DNA of 12,139 bases from Treponema sp. (GTDB lineage: Bacteria > Spirochaetota > Spirochaetia > Treponematales > Breznakiellaceae): NCBI GenBank assembly GCA_031278755.1, contig JAITJV010000113.1:1-12139 (forward strand). Direction: 5' to 3'. The notes beneath the pieces were generated by a model. It did not search any database. It was not told where the DNA came from and worked only from the letters and a program-made list of their open reading frames with translations. Shown piece by piece: positions 7,655 through 12,139 of this stretch; position 1 is the first letter of the stretch; every line of letters starts with the position of its first letter. A program made the position numbers and the translations under genes.

Positions 7655-9048
7655 TTGAACCTGATGACCTCGTACCCCAAATATTTGGACATTGCTTCTT
7701 CGGCCGCCCGGGAGATGGTTCCGTGCACAAGACTCATGTGATGACGGTAGCCTTCGGTTCCTACATAAGAGAGAATATCCTGAAGGTTGTCCGCCTGCAT
7801 CACCACCCCTGTTCCGAAGAAGCCTTCTTCAATGGCGTCCCCGGTGAGCTTTCCTTCTCCAACAAAGACGCAGATTTTCCCGTCCTCGGTCTTGGCGCTT
7901 CCAAAACTTACCGGTTTGTTTTTCAGCATCTTTCCCTGATTTACTCCGACTCCGCTGCCTTCGCCGTAACTCTTTGCAAACATTTTATGATCAATGGTGC
8001 AGCCTTTGCCTTCCATCAGGGAGACAGGCGCCGGCCCGCAATGGAAGAGTATGACCTTGTCATCCTCGTACCCGAAATTATTGTTAATGTCCAGCAGCAC
8101 CGGAGCGCTTCCTGATACAAGAGACAGCGCCCGCATAACAATGGTGTTGGGAATATCCACTTCACAGGCCGCCTGTATTCCCCGTTCATTGAGTTCTCCC
8201 AGGATGAGGCACGGCGCAATGCCGTACTTGAGTTCGAGTTCGTTCCAGCAGCGTATGGCAACGGCGTGAAGGCCGTATTGCGTGATAAGATCGTCAACAA
8301 CGGCGCCGAACCGGGAAATATCCTCCAGCTTTTTAACGGGAAAATTGAATTCGGTAATTTCCAGATACTGTTTCTTTTTTTCCTCAATCTGTTCCCGCGG
8401 AACCTCTTCCATGCGGCGGAAAATTTCGGCCAGATCAAAGGTTTCAACATTGACGCCGTGCCGCTGCAGACCGATTTCATCCACCCTGACCGTTTTGAAC
8501 GCCGTGGTCCGGGCGCCTATGGCCCCTATGTTCATGATGCGCATTCCCTGTACCGCGCGGCAGATTCCGGCAAATTGCCGGAGATGATCCGCAAAGATCT
8601 GTTCTTCCGGATTAACCGTGAAGGGAGGCATAATGGTGTATTTGACGCCGTTCTGCCGCAGGACATTGCAGATCGCAAATTTTCCGCACATGGCGTCGCG
8701 GCGGCGGGCAAAGTCCATCTGCCCGGGAAGGTCGCGGTACGCCTGCACCAGCACCGGAACGCCGCATTCGGCCAGGGCGATCATGGCGCCGTTTTCATCC
8801 CCGAAATTCGGCAGGCAGAGGATAAGGCCCTGGTATCTGCCCCGGTTTGCTTCGAGAAAAGCGGCGTATTTACGCCCTTCCCCGTGGGTTTCAACGGCGC
8901 CGTAACGGGTTTCAGCTTCGTCCATCGCAAGGTATCCGCAGCCGGCGGCCTCGACCGCTTTAATCATTTCCTTCCTGGCGCCTGCAATTAATTCACCGGG
9001 GAAAAACCCCCGGTTGCCAAAATAAAGGGCAAACGTTACTTTCTGCAT
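7651..9048 (-). CDS. L-fucose/L-arabinose isomerase-like sugar isomerase
   Basis: The 465-residue protein resembles the FucI/AraA fold family, metal-dependent enzymes that interconvert an aldose and a ketose. Supporting residues are Glu296 in CEVDIPN and Asp320 in LLDINNN. They are 24 residues apart, the same spacing as the Mn2+ ligands Glu337 and Asp361 of E. coli FucI. A late histidine cluster, HHMSLVHG (His436, His437, His442), can supply the third ligand. It is much shorter than E. coli FucI and closer to AraA, so it belongs to a short, poorly defined subgroup. The start ATG at 9048 has GGAGG at 9057-9053 with a 4-nt spacer. It lies 25 nt after the LacI gene and overlaps the kinase start by 4 nt. 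Pentose, deoxyhexose or sulfosugar isomerase activity are alternatives. The operon points to a sugar released by GH127. Confidence 0.8.
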   Translation of the reverse strand: MQKVTFALYFGNRGFFPGELIAGARKEMIKAVEAAGCGYLAMDEAETRYGAVETHGEGRKYAAFLEANRGRYQGLILCLPNFGDENGAMIALAECGVPVLVQAYRDLPGQMDFARRRDAMCGKFAICNVLRQNGVKYTIMPPFTVNPEEQIFADHLRQFAGICRAVQGMRIMNIGAIGARTTAFKTVRVDEIGLQRHGVNVETFDLAEIFRRMEEVPREQIEEKKKQYLEITEFNFPVKKLEDISRFGAVVDDLITQYGLHAVAIRCWNELELKYGIAPCLILGELNERGIQAACEVDIPNTIVMRALSLVSGSAPVLLDINNNFGYEDDKVILFHCGPAPVSLMEGKGCTIDHKMFAKSYGEGSGVGVNQGKMLKNKPVSFGSAKTEDGKICVFVGEGKLTGDAIEEGFFGTGVVMQADNLQDILSYVGTEGYRHHMSLVHGTISRAAEEAMSKYLGYEVIRFK

Positions 9049-9073
9049 ACTCCCTCCATTCCATACCGCGTGA

Positions 9074-10069
9074 TCATGAATATCTCATCTCTACGTCAAG
9101 AAATCTCACAGCCGGCTTGTTTTTCCAGTTATTATGCATTTTTTGCATTAGAATATCCACACAGACTAAAGACTCGTTTTCGATGCACCGTATACTGGGG
9201 AAATTTACCGGCAGCATTATCTTTTCCCGTATATCATCAAAACTTGCAATAGAAATATGAGAATAACGGTTTTTTGCGTGTTTTTCCAGGGTATACAGGA
9301 TCTCATAGGCCATAAGATCGCTGAATGCGACAATGGCGGTAAAAGGCAAACTTTCCCGCAGAACCTGCAAAATTGCTTCGCTGCTTGCCCCGGCGGTGAT
9401 ATTGGTAATGCGGATCATGTTTTCATTGACGGGAATGCCGTTCTTTTTGTGGGCGTTCCGGTAGCCCTGCAGCCTGTCCGTCCCGCTGGAGATATAGAGG
9501 GGGCCGCCGATGTAAAGGATATTTACATGGCCAAGGCCGATAAGGTACCCCGCCGCCAATTCCCCGGCCTTGACGTCATCCCATACGATCGCGTCGGATT
9601 GTATGTCCTTAAAATACCGGCCTACCAGAACAAAGGGAATGCCGAGGTTTTGCAGAAAGAGGATATTATCCCTGGTTTCCTGTACCGGACAGAGAATAAT
9701 GCCGTCCACCCGCCTGCTGTAAGCGGAAAGAATGGCCTTGCGTTCCCATTCGGTATGCTCTCCGGTACTGTAAATAATGATCGTATACCCCTTTTCCTGC
9801 ATTGCCAATTCGATGTCCCGCACAAGGGAACCAAAAAACAGGTTTGAAATATCGCCTATGATTACCGCAACCGTCCTTGTTTTTCCTGAACGCAGGGAAC
9901 TTGCGGCGGAATCACCCACATAACCCAGTTCTTTGGCCGCTTCCCGTATATTTTTTCTGGTTTCAAAGGATATGTCGGTTTTATCCTTCAATGCGCGGGA
10001 TATTGTATTGATGGTATACCCTGTTTTTGCCGCAATATCTTTCAGGGTTATCCTTTTTCCACGCTCCAC
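9074..10069 (-). CDS. LacI-family transcriptional repressor of the sugar locus
   Basis: With a GTG start at 10069 the protein has 331 residues, the usual LacI-family length. The helix-turn-helix is at about 7-28 (ITLKDIAAKTGY, then TINTISRAL as recognition helix). The hinge helix AASSLRSGKT is at 55-64, with Leu59 placed to insert at a central CG step. The periplasmic-binding-protein-like core follows (VAVIIGDISNLFFGSLV, VDGIILCP, DRLQGYRNA, IASFDD). GTG is preferred because AAGGGGG lies 4 nt upstream and translation then begins just before the DNA-binding domain. In-frame ATGs at 10087 and 10126 lack a Shine-Dalgarno, and 10126 lies upstream of the predicted promoter start. It is the first gene of the minus operon and divergent from the transporter. 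It probably binds TAACGTTA palindromes at both divergent starts, with a sugar or sugar phosphate as inducer. Confidence 0.9.
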   Translation of the reverse strand: MERGKRITLKDIAAKTGYTINTISRALKDKTDISFETRKNIREAAKELGYVGDSAASSLRSGKTRTVAVIIGDISNLFFGSLVRDIELAMQEKGYTIIIYSTGEHTEWERKAILSAYSRRVDGIILCPVQETRDNILFLQNLGIPFVLVGRYFKDIQSDAIVWDDVKAGELAAGYLIGLGHVNILYIGGPLYISSGTDRLQGYRNAHKKNGIPVNENMIRITNITAGASSEAILQVLRESLPFTAIVAFSDLMAYEILYTLEKHAKNRYSHISIASFDDIREKIMLPVNFPSIRCIENESLVCVDILMQKMHNNWKNKPAVRFLDVEMRYS

Positions 10070-10086
10070 ACAGCCCCCTTGGTGCA

Positions 10087-10096
10087 TTAACGTTAA
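10087..10096. promoter_or_regulatory. Putative LacI-family operator O1
   Basis: The perfect 10-bp palindrome TTAACGTTAA has a central CG, as favoured by LacI-family hinge helices. It covers the predicted start point of the leftward lacI-operon promoter and shares the 9-mer TAACGTTAA with the site at 10214-10222. A second palindrome, ACGTTAACGT (10090-10099), overlaps it, so the exact register is not certain. Binding is inferred. Confidence 0.7.
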
Positions 10097-10101
10097 CGTA
10101 G

Positions 10102-10130
10102 ATGATATACCTGTTTTGCCATGCAATCAA
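10102..10130 (-). promoter_or_regulatory. Leftward sigma70-type promoter of the repressor-isomerase-kinase-GH127 operon
   Basis: Read on the minus strand, a -35 TTGATT (10130-10125) and a -10 TATCAT (10107-10102) are separated by 17 nt. Transcription would begin near 10095, inside operator O1 and upstream of the GTG start at 10069, leaving a leader of about 26 nt with the AAGGGGG ribosome site. This implies autorepression. Confidence 0.65.
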
Positions 10131-10160
10131 CAAAAATCGGCAAATTCCGGCCAAAACAGG
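10110..10160. repeat. 9-bp inverted repeat in the divergent control region
   Basis: CCTGTTTTG (10110-10118) and CAAAACAGG (10152-10160) are perfect reverse complements separated by 33 nt, with centres 42 bp apart (four helical turns). The left arm lies in the spacer of the leftward promoter and the right arm just upstream of the AT tract of the rightward promoter. It could be a pair of activator or repressor half-sites. It could also be chance. Confidence 0.45.
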
Positions 10161-10214
10161 TTTATTTTTTTTAAAAAATTTTTCTTGACAGCAGGAAAAT
10201 TCAGATTATATAAT
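10161..10214 (+). promoter_or_regulatory. Rightward strong sigma70-type promoter of the ABC transporter operon
   Basis: A consensus -35 TTGACA (10185-10190) and a consensus -10 TATAAT (10209-10214) are separated by 18 nt. Immediately upstream an almost pure A/T tract (10161-10183) could serve as an UP element. The predicted start near 10221 lies within operator O2, leaving a leader of about 48 nt before the substrate-binding protein gene. This is the best promoter match in the window. Confidence 0.82.
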
Positions 10215-10223
10215 AACGTTAAT
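10212..10223. promoter_or_regulatory. Putative LacI-family operator O2
   Basis: AATAACGTTAAT contains the perfect 8-bp palindrome TAACGTTA (10214-10221) with a central CG and one mismatched pair in the flanks. It overlaps the last base of the -10 box and the predicted start point of the transporter promoter, a classical repressor position. Its centre is 126 bp from that of O1. Confidence 0.7.
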
Positions 10224-10268
10224 GTATGCGGGGTTTTCCTGTAAATAACATTGTATGGAGGATAAAGA

Positions 10269-11561
10269 ATGAAACGAATTGCGGCTGTTATGGTGGCGAT
10301 GCTTGTTTTGTGCGGTACTGTTTTTGCCGGTCCCGGGCAGCAATCGCCGGGGGATGTTGTAGTCAAGGTGCGAAGCGGATGGGCCCAGGGCGCCCTGCCC
10401 AACTGGCCGGCGGCCATTGCGGCCTATGAAGCTTCCCATCCCGGGGTAAAAATCCAGATGGAGTATACTCCGGCGGGTGAAGATTCCATGGCCAAGCTGA
10501 GGGCGGAATTTGTAGCGGGCAACCCCCCTGATATTGTTCAGGCCTGGAAAACGTATTTCAATGAATTTGTAGACGCGGGCCTTGTGGAAAAGCTGAACGA
10601 TCAGTATGACAAATACGGATGGAAGGCCGGCACCCTTACCGACGGCGCACGGAGCTGGTGCGCCCCCATCGCGGACGCGGCGAACGCCAACGCGGATGTG
10701 TACGGAGTGGCTGATTATATTAATACCAGTGTGTTCTACTATAATACCGATGTTTTCAACAGCCTCGGCCTTAAGGAGCCTACGAACCTTGAAGAACTGA
10801 TTACGGTTGGAAAGGCGTTAAGGGCCGGCGGCAAAAAGCCCCTGCTGGTTACCGGCAATAATGCCAATTTTGTGGATCTTTTGGCGAAAATACAGGTACA
10901 GTTTACCGGTTTGCAGTACCTGCTTGACGTCAACAGCGGGAAGGCGAAACTTACCGATGCGTCCATGCTCAGGGCGATGAAGATTGTGGAACGCCTTATT
11001 AATGAAGGCATCGTGGACAAGAGCAGCATGACGTACCGCTCGGAGGATTGCTGGCCGGAGTTGGCAAATGGAAACGCGGGTATGTTTTCCATGCATACTT
11101 CTGATGACAGGCAGTTGAGGGACATACAGGCGGAAAACCCAAATTTCCACTATGCAATCATGAAGGGGATTAAATTTACGGACAATCCGGTTACCGAATA
11201 TTCATGCACCTACGGGGGCAACTGGATGATCCCCGCAAGCAGCAAGGTCAAGGCCCAGGCCAAGGAATTCCTCTTCTACATTTTTGGCGAGGAAGTGTCA
11301 AAGGGAAGCGCGGCAAGCGGACGTATTACCAATATGCTGAAAGCCAACAGCAGCATAGGCAGCCCCGCGATACAGACCGTTGTCCAGTATCAGCTCCCCA
11401 AATTGAGCTATGATACGTTCTACATCATCGACATGGTCCCCGGTTCCGTGCTTAACGCGCTCTGGGCGGGAATGCAGCAGATGCTTCAGGGAACTGCCAA
11501 CTCCGAAGCAGTACTGGCGGACGCGCAAAGGGCAATGGATAGAATTATCTCCGAACGGTAA
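10269..11561 (+). CDS. Sugar ABC transporter substrate-binding protein (CUT1 type)
   Basis: The 430-residue protein is an extracytoplasmic solute-binding protein of family 1, which captures sugars or oligosaccharides and hands them to the membrane permeases. A signal peptide covers about residues 1-20 (MKRIAAVMVAMLVLCG, then TVFA before Gly21). Cys15 after LVL gives a poor lipobox, so cleavage by signal peptidase I is more likely than lipid anchoring. Family features include YEASHPGVKIQMEYTP near the N-terminus, AGNPPDIVQAW, and the FYYNTDVFNSLGLKEPTNLEEL segment typical of CUT1 binding proteins. The GGNWMIPASSKVKAQAKEFL segment lies in the C-terminal half. The start ATG has GGAGG (10257-10261) with a 7-nt spacer. 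It is the first gene of the rightward operon, with a strong operator-covered promoter. The ligand is unknown. The divergent GH127 gene points to an arabinofuranose-containing or similar plant-derived oligosaccharide. Confidence 0.92.
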   Translation: MKRIAAVMVAMLVLCGTVFAGPGQQSPGDVVVKVRSGWAQGALPNWPAAIAAYEASHPGVKIQMEYTPAGEDSMAKLRAEFVAGNPPDIVQAWKTYFNEFVDAGLVEKLNDQYDKYGWKAGTLTDGARSWCAPIADAANANADVYGVADYINTSVFYYNTDVFNSLGLKEPTNLEELITVGKALRAGGKKPLLVTGNNANFVDLLAKIQVQFTGLQYLLDVNSGKAKLTDASMLRAMKIVERLINEGIVDKSSMTYRSEDCWPELANGNAGMFSMHTSDDRQLRDIQAENPNFHYAIMKGIKFTDNPVTEYSCTYGGNWMIPASSKVKAQAKEFLFYIFGEEVSKGSAASGRITNMLKANSSIGSPAIQTVVQYQLPKLSYDTFYIIDMVPGSVLNALWAGMQQMLQGTANSEAVLADAQRAMDRIISER

Positions 11562-11590
11562 AGCCTGCCCGTTGTAAAGACTGAAGAAGC

Positions 11591-11628
11591 AAAACCCGGC
11601 TTGAGAATACTTCCCGTGCCGGGTTTTT
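11591..11628 (+). terminator. Intercistronic hairpin, partial terminator or mRNA-stabilising stem
   Basis: A perfect 10-bp stem AAAACCCGGC / GCCGGGTTTT (11591-11600 and 11618-11627) with a 17-base loop ends in a five-T run, then GTATTCC. It lies between the binding-protein stop and the permease start. The T-run is mostly used by the stem, so termination is probably partial. This would give more binding protein than permease, as is common in such operons. Confidence 0.65.
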
Positions 11629-11666
11629 GTATTCCTGACATTATGGCTGTAAAAGGAGGTGTTAAA

Positions 11667-12139
11667 GTGTGCAACATGCGGGTCCGCCGCCAGATACGCA
11701 GTTTTATATTTTTTAATGTTCCGGCATTGGTTGTTTATACTGTTTTTTGGATAGTACCGATACTTTTAAACTTAATCGTAAGTTTTTCGACCTGGAACGG
11801 CGTAACACATATTTCAAGAATAAAATGGGTTCTTTTCAGAAACTACTTTAATATTTTTACCGATGAAATGTTTTATAAAGTAATATCCCATAATTTTGCT
11901 TTTCTTTTGATAAATGTGCTGTTTATTCCGACGGTTGCATTTTTTGCGGCCCTTTGTGTTGAAAAGGGCGTAAAATACAGGGGTTTTTTCCGAACCGCCC
12001 TGTTTGTACCCGTAACGCTTCCCATGCTTTTGGTGGCGATTCTTTTCCGCTGGGTTTACAGTATAGACAACGGTATGATCAACGCCTTTCTCGGGTTTAT
12101 AGGCCTCAAAGGGCTTCAAACCGATTTTCTGGGTAATAC
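11667..12139 (+). CDS. Sugar ABC transporter permease, MalF/UgpA-like (3' truncated by window)
   Basis: The first 157 residues of an inner-membrane permease of the binding-protein-dependent sugar transporter family are present, and the frame is open to the window end. A basic N-terminus (MRVRRQIRS) is followed by a first membrane segment at about 13-40 and a periplasmic loop with FSTWNG and a NYFNIF segment, as in MalF/UgpA-type subunits. Further segments lie at about 77-97 and 107-131 (FRTALFVPVTLPMLLVAILFRWVY). The cytoplasmic EAA loop that contacts the ATPase would lie downstream and is not seen. GTG at 11667 is chosen because GGAGG (11655-11659) lies 7 nt upstream. The ATG at 11676 would leave a 16-nt spacer. 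It should be followed by a second permease (MalG/UgpE type) outside the window. Confidence 0.88.
   Translation, partial: MCNMRVRRQIRSFIFFNVPALVVYTVFWIVPILLNLIVSFSTWNGVTHISRIKWVLFRNYFNIFTDEMFYKVISHNFAFLLINVLFIPTVAFFAALCVEKGVKYRGFFRTALFVPVTLPMLLVAILFRWVYSIDNGMINAFLGFIGLKGLQTDFLGN

Noticed and set aside
6785..7741. Plus-strand open frame (318 codons) opposite the PfkB kinase
   Set aside because: It lies antisense to the kinase with its intact GAGD motif. The product resembles no protein family.
10070..10126. Longer N-terminus for the LacI repressor starting at ATG 10126 or 10087
   Set aside because: No ribosome site is present. The extension would cover operator O1 and the -10 box, and LacI-family proteins start just before the helix-turn-helix, as GTG 10069 does.
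10299..10331. Lipobox in the substrate-binding protein signal (LVLC)
   Set aside because: Leu directly before the Cys is unfavourable for lipoprotein processing, and VFA before Gly21 gives a better signal peptidase I site.
11814..12119. Minus-strand frame of 101 codons near the window end
   Set aside because: It is antisense to the permease, whose frame is open throughout with clear membrane segments and a good ribosome site.

Overview
The window looks like chromosomal DNA of a bacterium with fairly balanced, slightly GC-rich composition and frequent TTG and GTG starts. Several features would fit a Treponema-like, possibly host- or termite-gut-associated, spirochete: a secreted CUT1-type sugar-binding protein, a bacterial Rsm22 homologue, and a predicted lipoprotein peptidase. 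This placement is an impression from style and gene content, not a proven assignment. No rRNA, tRNA, CRISPR array, transposase or phage gene is visible.

Left part (1-4671), housekeeping and envelope genes. The end of an unidentified gene is followed 3 nt later by an Rsm22-family ribosomal-RNA methyltransferase-like protein that carries the four cysteines expected for an iron-sulfur cluster. Next is a lipoprotein of the VanY/M15B D,D-carboxypeptidase family. Its last 53 bp overlap the 3' end of a convergent MATE-family efflux pump. A 330-bp non-coding stretch with small hairpins separates the pump from a small secreted protein of unknown function, which ends at a strong hairpin terminator.

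Right part (4823-12139), a divergent carbohydrate locus. On the minus strand, reading right to left, is a tight four-gene operon: a LacI-type repressor, a fucose/arabinose-isomerase-like enzyme, a PfkB sugar kinase, and a GH127 (DUF1680) glycosidase. The junctions are a 25-nt gap, a 4-nt ATGA overlap and a 3-nt gap. On the plus strand is a sugar ABC transporter of the CUT1 type: a substrate-binding protein, a hairpin, and the first half of a MalF-like permease cut off by the window end. The likely scheme is that the transporter imports a small glycoside, the cytoplasmic GH127 enzyme releases a sugar (arabinofuranose-like by family), the isomerase makes the ketose, and the PfkB kinase phosphorylates it.

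The control region between the two arms (10070-10268) is unusually readable. Two divergent near-consensus sigma70 promoters each have a TAACGTTA palindrome at the predicted transcription start. The two palindromes are centred 126 bp apart, about twelve helical turns. This suggests that the repressor controls both arms, including itself, perhaps by looping. The sugar is unknown, and pairing a FucI-like isomerase with a PfkB kinase instead of an FGGY kinase is not the textbook fucose or arabinose pathway.
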